A DNA stretch of 64,000 nt from Thermothielavioides terrestris NRRL 8126 (GCF_000226115.1 NC_016462.1:1922001-1986000), one strand, 5' to 3'. Counted from the first letter of the stretch, positions 1 to 11,240 are shown. Notes: generated from the letters alone by a model not told the origin. Program-made: numbers and translations.

Positions 1-2640
1 GCCTAAATTAGAGTTAAGATAAGCTACCTCCTAGTACTTCTTTATATAACCCTTTTAGTTTTATATAGCTTTAGAATAGGCCCTTCGCTTCGAGCTATAT
101 ACAACTTTAGTCGCTACCTCCTTCTTTACCTTCGTCTAGGTTATAATATCTAGCTCTAACTTAACGATATCTAGCTCTAACTTAACGATATTACACTCTA
201 ACTTAATACCTAGCTCTAACTTAATAATACTTAGCTCTAATTTAATAGCGTTAGGCTTAGACTTAATACTCTACTCTAACTTAGTATAATTCGCCTTTAA
301 CTTAATAAATAGGTCGTTATCGAAGTTAGAACTGAAGCGTTCTCCTTTATCTTCTAACTCTATTTAGGGCTTAATAGAGCTCTCCTTCGACTTTAGCTAA
401 AAAACCTTTTTCGAATATAATTAAGCTTATTTAGCTTTAGATAGAGGAATATCCTCCTTATTTATAGCTACTAGCTTCTAACTTATTAATAAGTTGAGGT
501 ATATTACCTTATTAGGACTAAACTTCGATTTATTAGCTATTATAGCTTAGAGCTTCTATAAAGTTACTAGCTTATTAGGTTTTAGACTAGAGAGCTTAGT
601 AATTGGAACTTATACCTTTAGAGCAACTTGACTAATAAAGTAGAAGTCTAATAGCTTATAGACTTTGGTAATATAGGCCAGTTTAAAAAGCCCTTCGATA
701 AGCTTATAGTAATTAACCTAGCGTTTTAAAAGCGAGTAGGGCTACAACCTATATTTGCTAAGCAACGTGACTTTAGTCTATTGTTAATATATATAGCCTA
801 CAACTATCGAAGTAGTATACTCTTTTACCTAGAGTTTAAAAGTAATATTAGCGATAAAATTTTGCTATATACTATAGCCGTCTTTAGCGATACTTTTAAT
901 ATAGTTAAACTCTACTATTTAATAAATAGAGCTTAGGCTTACTATACTTAATATACTCTAAGAGGTTGTTAAACTTATTAAGCTTAGGCTTATTTTAGAA
1001 AGTAAAGAGGAGCTAAACAAAGGGGTAGAACAGTAGGTATAGGCGACTAGGAGCACCTATAGGGTTTAGCTATATTTAGGCTTCTCTAAAGAATTCTCAA
1101 TTATAATAAGAATAATCTGAGATCAGTAGAAGAGATATAAAAAACAAGTTAAATACTTTGTATAAATGTTATTATAGGAACGACCTAACGTAGAGTAGAA
1201 GTAGTATTTCTAAAAGTTGTTATATAACATTGTTAATAAGTAATAGTATTTAATTATATACAATTGAATTTAAGTTTAAATGATTTAATTAACTTTAAAG
1301 AAAGGATAAATAAATAGAAGGGATTTTAGCTACTTTTTATATTTATTTTTAATACTAAAGATGTTAAAGATAATTATCTTCTATTATCCTAAGTAATAGG
1401 TATATTGCTTTTTCTATTAAAGGTTAGATATAGTCCTAAATAAAGGTTTTTAAGTAAAGCTATTTTAACTTTATTAACTTTATAAAATATAGCTTTATTA
1501 TATAATCTCTTATCTATTATATATTGTCTATATCCTTTGTTAATGTCTATACCCTATATTTAATCCCTCTCCTTAAGACCTAATCCCCTCTATCTATCGC
1601 TTAGACCCTATAACTATATCCCTTTACATTTTCTTATCTATTATTATTTACTGACGCGCCTATTTCTTAGGGCTCCCCCTCTTAGCTTAGAGTTCTTCTA
1701 CGTCCTTAATCTATTTCTTAAAAGTCTTAAACTCCTCTATCGTCGACTTCTATAGGTACTTAGATATAAAACCTTTAAAGTCTCTAAGCTCCTTCTTACC
1801 CCTTTAGATAAACTCTTTATATTCTTTATCTACTCCTATTAATATTATATTGATACTAAGGAATAAAATTAAAATATACCTAGATATAGTAAGTACTAAG
1901 TATTTAGGCTAGAGTAGTAATAGTTAGTATATACTCCTTCGCTATATCTATTGGCTAGCTAGTAGTATATTTTATAGAGGCTATAGGAATAGAGGTTACT
2001 ATAATTTTTATAGTCTATATTCTATTTTCTACCTTTATTAAAAAGAAATAGCGCTATCGCTATAGTATAAATTTGTCTATTAAGGTCGAAGGTCGCTAGT
2101 TTCTTTTCGCCCTTTATCTAGACTATCTTTAACTTTAAAGGCTATTAGACAGTCTATAAAATAATTAGAAAACATTTTTATATAATTAAAAATAATTAAG
2201 GATAACTAACTAGCTTCTAAGCGAATAGCTTTTAAATATTGCTATATTTAGACTCTTTAAACTACTTTATAGTCACTATTATAAGATCTTAAAGTGCTAA
2301 GGCCGACTAACGCTCCTCTAGTATCTACTTAGAGGTCTATATCTAAAGGCTATCGTCGCTAGGGGAAGACGCTATAGTAACTACTAATCGAGGTTAAAGA
2401 TTCTAATCGACAATGACTTAAAGGCGACTAAAGGCGACTATAAAAACTATTAGTAACCTATATTTAGAAACTTCTAATAGTAGGGAATTAATACTAGATA
2501 TTTATAATTAAACTCGATTAAATGTAATTAAAGCTAGGAACTATATAGCTAAATTAGTCTATTGGCTAGAGGGCTTGGCAACTTAGGAAGAAAATGGGCC
2601 TAGGTGGCTAGTAGGTAGAAGGGATTTGTTTTCTATAGCG
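1..2640. repeat. AT-rich RIP-type relic
   Basis: The block is dominated by TA, TTA and CTA words, has almost no CG, and holds no open frame of useful length on either strand. It changes abruptly near 2640 to GC-balanced sequence. That is the expected look of a repeat, probably a transposon, destroyed by RIP (C-to-T change at CpA in duplicated DNA). A degenerate 21-base tandem periodicity lies at about 145-300. I could not recognise the original element. The block may continue beyond the left edge. Confidence 0.8.
145..300 (-). repeat. Degenerate 21-bp tandem repeat (fossil heptads)
   Basis: The motif CTAGCTCTAACTTAA recurs about every 21 bases with variations. Read on the minus strand the copies give heptad-like units such as VKLELDI, interrupted by stops. 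This is consistent with a former coiled-coil reading frame, but the protein cannot be identified. Confidence 0.5.
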
Positions 2641-3796
2641 GCTAGAGAAAACTTTTGGGCGGGGGCGGGGTAGGTAGGTGGCCAGGGTCTGGTTGCACCA
2701 AATTTGCGAGGTGGTTTAGGTTTACGAAGAGTCCGAGCTCTGAGCCACTGTAGCTAAGGCTCATCGTCCCAAGTCCGAGCTCCCTCGCGGGTTCTCGTGT
2801 CAGGTCCACAACCTTATGTTCGGAAAGCCGTCCTGTGATTAGGCAGCCGCCCTAGGGCGGGTTTGCTCCCTCCAACACTCCGTGCACTAGGTACGGAGTA
2901 CATAATCCGTACTGTGTAAGCTTCTCTCCGGTCAGCATGGCAAGGTTCAGGCCCCTTGGCAACAGCGGGTGCACCAACAACAGCCGCGACGAGGGCTGGG
3001 CTGTTTGATGGATGCCGTTCTGAAACCTCAACAGGCGGCTCGGCACGACTGGGCACTCGGGAAACAAGCTGGAATAATCTGGTGAAATATCCCCTATGTT
3101 GAGGTTGATTGAGCCTGGTTGCGATGAAAATATGCATTTGCGGAAAAGGTAGGCCAGGCAGTGTTGATGGAAACCAAGCTCATTCATCGTCCTGTATCTA
3201 CCTCGGTCAGGCACCTAATTAAAACTTTAGCTGCCTCGCACCCATTCCCGCTGGAGTTGAGACCAACAGCACAGAATCGCCCGACTGAGTGGCACTGCCT
3301 GCGCCCCGCAGGATTTCAGACGCGCCTGCGTTCCTGCAGGGCCCTTTTTGCCAAAGCGGCTCGCACGGTGCCAACAGCTGCTGTGGCTTGCTGCCAAGAA
3401 CCATTCTCTGCCCTGGGACCTCCGTCGGCAGCGAGTCGACGGACGAACCGCTACACCCAACTGACCAAACTCGGGGCACTGCCACGTTCCTTTTCTTCGT
3501 CTCATCTCTACTGCGTAGAGCAAGAAAAGCGCGCATTTCGGATGCTTCAGTTCCGGACAGTTCAGCAAAACTAGCAAGTAATTGTGATGGTATAATTAGT
3601 TCATTCACAAGGCTGCGTTTCTGGCCATCACAGTTCGCTCGGTTCGCGCTGTCCTCGATCCCGGCCCTACCTACCTGGCCCCGGCCCGATTTGACCGATT
3701 TGACCGACTCGACCGACAAGACGCTCTACGCGACCGCCTCTTGTCCCATCTCGTTCGACAAAGGGATGCGGTAGCAGCTCTCGAGCCTCGGGAACT
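2641..3796. other. Gene-free upstream region of the ADAM gene
   Basis: The base composition is normal. Small overlapping frames on both strands show no domain or convincing splice structure. It probably holds the promoter and 5' leader of the metalloprotease gene; no further feature was seen. Confidence 0.5.
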
Positions 3797-6276
3797 ATGA
3801 TCTTCAGCACGGCCTTTGCGGCCGTCCTCACAGCTGCCGGATTTTTCATCCAGGATGCGATAGGTGAGCATGCCGAAGAGGTCGTGTTCACCCGCGACGT
3901 TCCTCGACTTACACAAGGGCTGCAGCACACTCCGTGAAGCGGAACCCGCTATCGGCCATTGCTCGCATTGAAGATGCTGTCATCAAGACGCCCTCACACC
4001 GAGTACATGCTCTTTCGTCCTTCGACGTCTCATTTGTCCTCTCCGACACCCAACAGAGGGTCCGTCTGTCGCTGGAACCGAACCACGACCTCATCAGCGA
4101 GGACGCCACAATACAATATCTCCGCGCCGATGGTACCGTACACAAGGTTGAACCTGTCAATAGGCAAGAGCACCGTGTCTTCAAGGGCGAGAGCTTCGTC
4201 CAGCGCGAAGAGGGGTCGGAATGGAAGCATGTCGGCTGGGCTCGAATCAATGTTCACCGCGATGGCGACAGACCCATCTTCGACGGCGTCTTCACCATCG
4301 ACGGGAACCATCACCACGTTCAGACGAAGACGGCCTACCGTCAGACCGCCGTCACCGGGGACCCGGAGCTTGACGAGGCCGAAGACGACTACATGGTTGT
4401 CTGGCGTGATACCGACATCCGACCTTCGGACCGGGACGAGCTGAAGCGCGACTTGGCCGGCGCGGCAACATGTGGCTCAGACAACTTGCTCTACAACAGA
4501 GACGAAAACAATATCGTCTACCGAAGCCTGGACGAGGCGGTCGCGGACACGGCTTCCGGGCAGGTCAGTCCAAGGGTCATCTTTGGACGCCAGATTGATT
4601 CGACGTCCGGCAGCAACGGGGCGGGCGTCAACTTGGCAAACTCGATCGGCTCAACGGCGGGCTGCCCGAACACGAGGAAGGTCGCTCTGGTCGGCATCGC
4701 CACCGACTGCACTTACACCAAGGCGCTGGGAAGCAACCAAAACGTGACGTCAAACGTGCTCCAGTTCGTGAACGCGGCCTCGCAGCTGTACGAGAGCACG
4801 TTCAACATCTCGCTGGCCCTCCAGAACCTCACCATCAGCGAGCCCGAGTGTCCCAGCACGCCCCCGTCCTCAGCCCCCTGGAACCAACCTTGCAGTGACA
4901 GCGTGGCCATCGAAAACCGTCTCAGCCTCTTCTCACAGTGGCGCGGGCAGTGGACCGACACCAATGCCTACTGGACTCTCATGTCCACCTGCAACACCGG
5001 CCCTGCCGTCGGCCTCGCATGGCTCGGCGCCGTCTGCCAGCAAGGAGCCCAAACACGGGACAACGAGACCAGCGCGTCGGCGAACGTGGTCGTCAGGACC
5101 TCGTCCGAGTGGCTCGTCTTTGCCCACGAGACGGGCCATATTTTCGGCGCGGTCCACGACTGCACCAGCCAAACCTGCAGCGACGGCACCGTCACGCGGC
5201 AGGAGTGCTGCCCACTGTCCACCAGCACCTGCGATGCCAACTCGCAGTTCATCATGAACCCTTCGACGGGCAACGGCATCACCAAGTTCTCGCCCTGCAG
5301 CATCGGCAACATCTGCAGCTTCCTCGGCCGCAGCGCGAACCACGGCAGCTGCCTGACCAGCAACCGGGCCTTGACCACCTTCACGTCGCAGTGCGGCAAC
5401 GGGATCGTCGAGGACGGCGAGGACTGCGACTGCGGCGGCGAGACCGGCTGCGCCAACAACACCTGCTGCGACCCCAAGACGTGCAAGTACACCCAGGGCA
5501 GCGTGTGCGACCCGACCAACGACGAATGCTGCACCGCCCAGTGCGGCTTCATGGCCCAGGGCACCGTCTGCCGCGCCAGCACGGGGCCGTGCGACCCGCA
5601 GGAGGTCTGCACCGGCACGTCGGCCGGCTGCCCGGCCGACCAGATCGCGCCGGACGGCCAGGCGTGCGGCAACAGCGGCGACGGGCTGGCCTGCGCCTCG
5701 GGCCGGTGCACGTCGCGCGACCAGCAGTGCCAGACCTTCATGGGCGCCAACGCGACCACGTCGTGCTCCTCCTCGGGCTGCATGCTGTCGTGCCACTCGT
5801 CCCAGCTCGGCCCGGACCAGTGCTACGTGCTCAACCAGTACTTCCTCGACGGCACCCCCTGCGAGGGCGGCGGCAAGTGCTCCAACGGCAACTGCCAGGG
5901 CAGCTCCCTGTGGCGCCAGATCCTCGACTGGATCAACGACAACAAGCAGATCTCCATCCCCATCTTCTGCGTCGTCGGCGGCCTGCTGCTGCTGTCCATC
6001 CTCTGCTGCTGCTGGAGCTGCGTCAGCCGCCTCCGCCGCCGCCGTGGCCGTGGACTCGCCTCGCGCCGCGGCCTGTCCAAGGCGTCCGCCGCCGCTGCCG
6101 CGCCCGGCGGGTGGGCCGCCGACTACTTCGGCGCGCGCCGCGCCGCGCGCGGCTCCGGCACGCCGCCCGGAATGCGCCCCGGTCCGTCGTATTCGCCTGT
6201 CCCCCCGCCGCCGGAGGGCACGCAGCAGGATATGAGGTGGGAGCCGCTGCGGTCGACCAGTTTCCGGTACGCGTGA
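3797..6276 (+). CDS. ADAM-type zinc metalloprotease, disintegrin-containing, membrane-anchored
   Basis: Two exons, 3797-3863 and 3926-6276 (62-base intron), give about 805 residues. The first exon restores a signal peptide (start MIFSTAFAAVLTAAG, ending near QDAIA) that the long second exon lacks, which is why this start is chosen. A pro-region follows, then a reprolysin-like catalytic domain with zinc site HETGHIFGAVHD (first His about residue 423). A Cys-rich disintegrin domain spans about 512-594 (CGNGIVEDGEDCDCGGETGC), then a further Cys-rich part. A single transmembrane helix lies at about 698-722, followed by a basic RRRRGRG stop-transfer and a Pro-rich cytoplasmic tail. This is the fungal ADM-A/ADM-B layout. 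By family knowledge it would act at the cell surface or in the secretory path, cleaving membrane or wall proteins. The substrate is unknown. Confidence 0.93.
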
Positions 6277-7680
6277 GGAAGCAATGGGAATCAATGGACG
6301 GACGGAACGGGCCTGGGTTATTGGTATGGATGGCTATCTGTTATGTTGTTTGCTTTGGCATGACACCATTGCATAACTGGGGCGTTTTTGTGGGGGAGGG
6401 GTTCTATCTAGGTATCTCTTTGGGTAGCCGGTGGTCGTCGGTCTCCCATCAGGCGTGGGATGGAGCCGCATTCACCGCGGTTTTGGACGACAGTACAATG
6501 CTGGAATGATGATTACTGGGTTCGGTATATAAGCGTTGAGCAATGTATGGAGTTGGATCCCGTTTCGGGCTGCATCTGTTTTTCATGTCATTCGCCGTTT
6601 CGGTACGGCAGAATAAACCTGAATTTCTACACCAAGTGCCGATGTCCGTAAGTCTACTTGCTGGCATTCCACGACTCGCTCACTGTGACTCCAGTGGAGG
6701 GAGAGGCAGCTTCTTGTGAGGCACATGTCAGGCTCAAAGGCGTGTGTATACATGATGCTGGCCGGTGACAATGGAGCATCCATCCTCATGACCGTTGTTG
6801 AGTGAGGTTGGTCAGGCGCCATCGGTTTGACTGAGTACCAGCCTGCAATGCTCGCAAGCAAGGTTTGTTAAAAGCTACCCTCGATGTTCGCCCTGACACT
6901 GTTATCGACACGACGATATCAACTGCTCTCCCCCTCTCAACCAACACCCTTCTGCGGCTCTCCACCGTCCCCTGCCTGGCCCAACGAATGTTTGCCCCCA
7001 CGCCCCCTCCTCGGAAGCAGAGTCTCGAGCCAGCAACAACGACAGCGTCCCCTTCCCCCCCCCCCCCCCCCCCCCCTCCTCCCTTTTTTTTTTTTTTTCT
7101 TTTTTTTTTTTCACTGCGGGCTTGGAGCGCTCAATGGGGCAATGGGCGGCCGCCCAAGGCGTATCGCGTCGTTGGCGACTCCCGGTCTCGCTGGGAAGGT
7201 TCAGACCCAGAACAGAGCCATTCTAGAGGACCACGAGGGGGGCAAGAGCCATGAGGACGATCGCGAGCAGGGACGGAAATCCATTGCGGCACGAGGAACG
7301 TAGCCTCGTCTGGTAGAAACCGAGAACAAAAAACGTATGCAGGGTATACAGCAAAGCGGTTGTGTGTCTGGCCAAGTCTGCCCGCATCATCCTCGCCGGC
7401 GACGAAGTCCCACGCCCGGCTGGGGCAATGTTGGGCTGATTGGTGAGAGCTCAGCGATCTATGGCTCCCAAAACGGCGGAGGCTGCGGTCACAGCGCGGA
7501 TCTAGCTTGTTCCCAAAGCGTGAATGCCGTCGACGCGGGTATTAGGCCTAGTCCATGACATCGTCCTAGTCGTACGGCGGGGTGCCGGGTAGCCGTTGTA
7601 TGTCGGAGAGAACTTTGTTGTTCGAAGAGGCTAGTTAATCACTAGCCAGTCGGGGATCGAGCGGGCCGCCTCTCCTTCTG
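6277..7680. other. Intergenic region between convergent genes
   Basis: This is 3' flank shared by the ADAM gene (+) and the small orphan gene (-). I see no supported coding frame. It contains a long C-then-T tract at 7055-7111. Confidence 0.5.
7055..7111 (+). repeat. Homopolymer C run followed by T run
   Basis: About 22 C residues (7055-7076) are followed, after TCCTCCC, by 15 T, one C and 12 T. The strand is therefore almost purely pyrimidine for over 50 bases. The exact length may be affected by sequencing of homopolymers. Confidence 0.85.
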
Positions 7681-8329
7681 TCAGCGGGAATGGCGGGGGT
7701 TCTGGCGGGCAGAGGTGCTGGCAGCAGTGGCGGTGTGGGCTGACTCCTCTTGGTCGAAGCCGCAGAGCATCTTTGTGAAATAAAGGCGTGCGGCCGCGAC
7801 GCTCTAGATGGCTTGTTAGAATTTCTCTGCTGGTGAAACTCGTCTAGCAGGGAGAGTGAAATCACACTCACAGATCCTGTGGACTGGGCATGCATCAGAA
7901 GCAGCTCCGGGTTGTCCAAGAAGGCCATGGCCTTTTGGCGACGCTCGACCGCAGCGAAGTCCTCCTTCTCGGGACTGGTTGGAGAGGGGTAAGGAAGGAG
8001 TCAGCGATGGGACTACAAGAAGCTACGAAAAGTGTGGGCGGCCGAGGCCGAGGAAAAACCATTACTCACCGGCCATGGCCCAGGAGCAGCTTCGCCGCGG
8101 ACCCCGACTCGCGGTCAGCGAGTTCAGTGAGCTCGCCGTCTGAGCCGTCGCTGGACTGGTACGGGTCTTTGCCCCGTGCCTGCCGGTCTCTCATTTCGGG
8201 CGTGAAAGTGTCATCCGTGGCGGAGGATGATGTGGAGCTCACGAAGGACTGGTTGAACTGCCGTCTTGGTGCAGGTGGCGCAAAATATCCAATGCCCAGG
8301 GACGAGCCAGAGGGGCCGCTATGCGCCAT
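7681..8329 (-). CDS. Small conserved fungal protein of unknown function
   Basis: Three exons read on the minus strand: 8329-8070, 7974-7872 and 7803-7681, with introns of 95 and 68 bases. Both introns have GTGAGT donors and TAG or CAG acceptors. The total of 486 bases gives 161 residues. The N-terminal half is Ser/Thr/Asp-rich and probably disordered (MAHSGPSGSSLGIGYFAPP at the start). The C-terminal half is more ordered, with a helix-like stretch ERRQKAMAFLDNPELLLMHA and then SVAARLYFTKMLCGFDQEE. The frame stays open only when both introns are removed, which supports a real gene. I do not recognise a family and assign no function. Confidence 0.7.
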
Positions 8330-8816
8330 GCTTGGATATGGTAACTAACTGATGACAAAAAAGGCACTTGAAGATCCGTCTGTCGTAGGGCCTGGAGCGG
8401 GGGTCTTGCGCCGTCCTAGCCTGCGGGCGGAACGGGCTGAGCCGACTTAATAATAAGTGGGAGTCGAGCACACACCTTCAAAAGAGATGACTTCGAGCCA
8501 GGCTGGCTGTGTTTTGTGTTGGTCAACCGTTGCTGTCTTGTCAGTTGCCGCTTTGAGGTGACGTTAGGAGGAGGGAACGGAAAAGGTGGGGCTGACGACA
8601 TGCATACCGCAAGTACGGAATAGAGGTTATGAGAATGGGGACCGCTATGCTGCATCTTTGCACCCAATATCATTTGAACCACTGATTAAGATTTAAAAGA
8701 CCTTCGAGATACCGAGAGACCCAGAGAAGAATCAGGCCAAGGCAAAAAATCAGAGAAGCTAGCACCCTTTTACGCTCAACCTGTACCACATAGTGTGAAT
8801 ACAATGCCGGCCTCAA
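8330..8816. other. Intergenic, no feature seen
   Basis: This spacer lies between two minus-strand genes. It holds the promoter of the small orphan gene and the 3' flank of the mitochondrial-type gene. No supported frame or RNA was found. Confidence 0.5.
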
Positions 8817-9154
8817 TCAACTCTCCACAGCCAGCGCCTTCACCCCGACCAGCTTCGCCCCCTTCCCCTTCCCCTCCGTCGTGACAACCCAATACTCCGC
8901 CTTGACGCCCTCCCTGTTCACCCTGTACACCCGCACATCATTGCCCTGCCCGGCCTCCCTGACCGCATCAATCACCTCCTTATACAGCCCGTGCCGATCC
9001 CAGTCCACCGGGTCAAGGATCTCGATCTCCGCATTCTCCGGATCCCAGTGCTCAATCAGCCGCGCAAACTCCTCTGTGTGTTTAAATCGCCAACGTTAGC
9101 AGAGGCATCACCGGAACCCTCCCAAGTCTCAAGCCCACGTTCAAGAAAGACGGA

Positions 9155-9187
<33 letters not shown>

Positions 9188-9490
9188 ATGAGATAGGGAG
9201 AGACAGAGACCTACCCTCATCAGGCAACCCCCGGCCCGCATCATCCTCCCACCGGATCGCAACCGGCTCAAACGGCTCGTCCGCATCGCTGACGTAGAAC
9301 ACGTCGCGCGCACACAGCCTCGCCAGCGGCGCCGGCACCTCCACGCCGGCCTGCGTCGTCCTGAACCCCCTGCCCTCCGCCTTCGGCGTCATATTCTCCG
9401 ATCCCGTCGCTGCGGCGGAGACACTACTACTGCCCTTGGCGGGGTCCTCGTTGGCCTTGTCCAGGAAGGCGAGGTACGCCTGGTCCGCGC

Positions 9491-9523
<33 letters not shown>

Positions 9524-9974
9524 CCGCGGCGGAGGAAGAAGTCATTTCTTCTTCTTCTTTCCTCAGCGGTGGGGTAGTAGTAGTATCGGTGTTGGTGCTG
9601 CCGGGGGTGGTGCTGAAGGCTCGTTTCCTCGGAGTAGTAGGAACAGTTGCGGATGTTATTGAGGCGAAATTAGAAGATGGGAGTGTTGAAATCGGCAATA
9701 TTGTTGTTGTTCCTAACCGGTAAGTCGTCGTCGCCGTAGTCGTCGCGGGGCTCGATGAACACAGTGGACGGACCGACGTTTGCCGAGAGAGAGGAGGGAG
9801 GCTTTGGACTGCAAGAGCAAGCCGTGGCTGCGCTGGACGCGGGCGGAAAGAACTGGCGCGGCTTTTGCACAAGAATCGAATCGGGATGAAGTGTTGCTCT
9901 TGGGAAGTCTTTGGAGGCGGCTTCTTCAAGCATTCTCTCAACAAACTGGCTCGGCTGGAGAGTTTTGGCACCAT
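8817..9974 (-). CDS. Predicted mitochondrial protein with NuiA-like C-terminal domain
   Basis: Two exons, 9974-9215 and 9073-8817, give 338 residues. The 141-base intron contains a GA/CT microsatellite at about 9152-9181. The first ~110 residues are rich in Ser, Arg, Pro and Thr and nearly lack acidic residues. They end near KRAFSTTP, which resembles a mitochondrial processing-peptidase site. A low-complexity linker with a run of about ten Asn, encoded by an AAC-type repeat, follows. The conserved C-terminal part starts near LCARDVFYVSDADEPFEPVA and runs across the splice (DEEEFARLIEHWDP) to the end. The pattern 'V-Y-x-S-[DE]-[AS]-D-x-PFEP' resembles the nuclease A inhibitor (NuiA-like) fold found in cyanobacteria and fungi. 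That family call is tentative. Confidence 0.7.
9152..9181 (+). repeat. GA microsatellite inside an intron
   Basis: About fourteen GA units in the intron of the mitochondrial-type gene. On the transcribed strand it is a CT-rich polypyrimidine tract. Confidence 0.85.
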
Positions 9975-10104
9975 GGTGAGTGAGTGGTCAGAGGTGCGGC
10001 CGGCGGCTGCGCGAACAATGATGTAACCTCTGTTCCGCCATTGAACATCCTGGGCGCACAGCAACTGAGCCTTGGCGGGGCATCAGGCTTCTCTTACTTG
10101 ACTT

Positions 10105-10266
10105 GGGTCGTCGTTAAAGAGGTCCCGCCAAGACTAATTTCGGAGACTGCCGCTTACAAGTATTTACAATCGCCACGGGGTAAGCGGGCCGCGACGACTT
10201 AGAGCAACATCAACGAAGAATTGCAAGGACTCGTCGCAACAACTTCGCGAAACCTCAACCAAATCG

Positions 10267-10313
<47 letters not shown>

Positions 10314-10527
10314 AAGGGTTAACCCGCACCCTAACCTTAACCCGAATCCTAACTATTAACCCAAACCCTAACCAGCGGGGGGCTGGCGCCGCCCCCCGCA
10401 CCCCCGGCGAACTAACCCTTGGCGATAGTGCAAACCCCTTGGCGGTCTTGGCGGGGTACTGACGCTGTAAAAACATTGCCGACAATTGGCCGAAATTAGT
10501 CTTGGCGGGACCTCTTTAACGTCTACC
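10105..10527 (-). mobile_element. Non-autonomous DNA transposon (MITE), copy A
   Basis: Inverted ends share the core TTAAAGAGGTCCCGCCAAGA and its complement. The element is flanked by the 8-base direct repeat CTTGACTT at 10097-10104 and 10528-10535, a target-site duplication. It is inverted relative to copies B and C. The interior holds a pure A run (10267-10312), degenerate telomere-like CCCTAACC words, and a GC-rich GGGGGGCTGGCGCCGCCCCC-type block. There is no transposase. Eight-base duplications fit hAT-type (also P or Merlin) elements. Confidence 0.85.
10267..10312 (+). repeat. Poly-A tract in MITE copy A
   Basis: About 46 consecutive A. The matching position in copies B and C has only a short pyrimidine stretch on the other strand, so the tract expanded after insertion. 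Confidence 0.85.
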
Positions 10528-10592
10528 CTTGACTTGACAACCCCACTGGGAACAGGGGCAGAAACAGGTTCGGTCGCAACCGGTGTGTTAGT

Positions 10593-10982
10593 GCTGATGG
10601 CTAAAGAGGTCCCGCCAAGACTAATTTCCAGCCCTGGTCTTACACCGTCAGTACGCAGCCACCATCGCCACGGGGTTTGCACTATCGCCACGGGTTAGTG
10701 CGCCGGGGGTGCGGGGGGCGGCGCTAGCCCCTCGCGGTTAGGGTTAGGTTAGGGTCAGGGTTATGGTTAGGGTGCGGGTTATAGCTAGGGTCAGGTTCTT
10801 TTTTTTTTTTCTGTTTGCGATTTGGTTGAGTTTTCGTGAAGTTATTGCGACGAGTTGTTGCGAGTATTTGCGGTTTGTCTTCGTCGCTGATGCTCTAAGT
10901 CGTCGCGGCCCCACTTACCCCTTGGCGATGTGTAACAACCTGTAATTCTTAGTGTCTTGGCGGGACCTCTTTAGCCATAACC
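10593..10982 (+). mobile_element. Non-autonomous DNA transposon (MITE), copy B
   Basis: Ends GCTGATGGCTAAAGAGG (left) and CCTCTTTAGCCATAACC (right) are inverted repeats. The 8-base duplication GTGTTAGT flanks it at 10585-10592 and 10983-10990. The interior resembles copies A and C, including GGTTAGGGTTAGGTTAGGG-like words and a short T-rich tract. It lies 65 bases from copy A in the opposite orientation. Confidence 0.88.
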
Positions 10983-10990
10983 GTGTTAGT

Positions 10991-11240
10991 TGCCAACGGA
11001 ACGATAACAACGATACAATCGCCAACGGAACAACGACGATACGATCTACCTAGGTATGTATCACGGAGCAGCAGCAGTCAATGGCAATTGGTTCATTTTC
11101 CCATTCCTCTCATGCAGCCTTCACTAAGCTGGAAATGCTAGGTAGAAAACCATAATCCCCGACCCAAAAGAGCAACGAGAACCGTGACACCATTGCCATT
11201 GTAAAACCCGAGAAAAAGAGCAAAGAACCCGAGAGCTGCC
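10991..11240. other. 3' flank of the L3 gene
   Basis: Short spacer downstream of the minus-strand L3 gene, probably including its 3' untranslated region. No other feature was seen. Confidence 0.5.

Noticed and set aside
4933..6294. 453-codon open frame on the minus strand, Ala/Gly/Arg-rich
   Set aside because: It is the antisense shadow of the GC-rich ADAM coding region. It has no domain, and its composition follows the codon bias of the plus-strand gene.
10700..10800. True telomere or chromosome end
   Set aside because: TTAGGG-like words are degenerate, short, repeated inside MITE copies and bounded by unique sequence on both sides.
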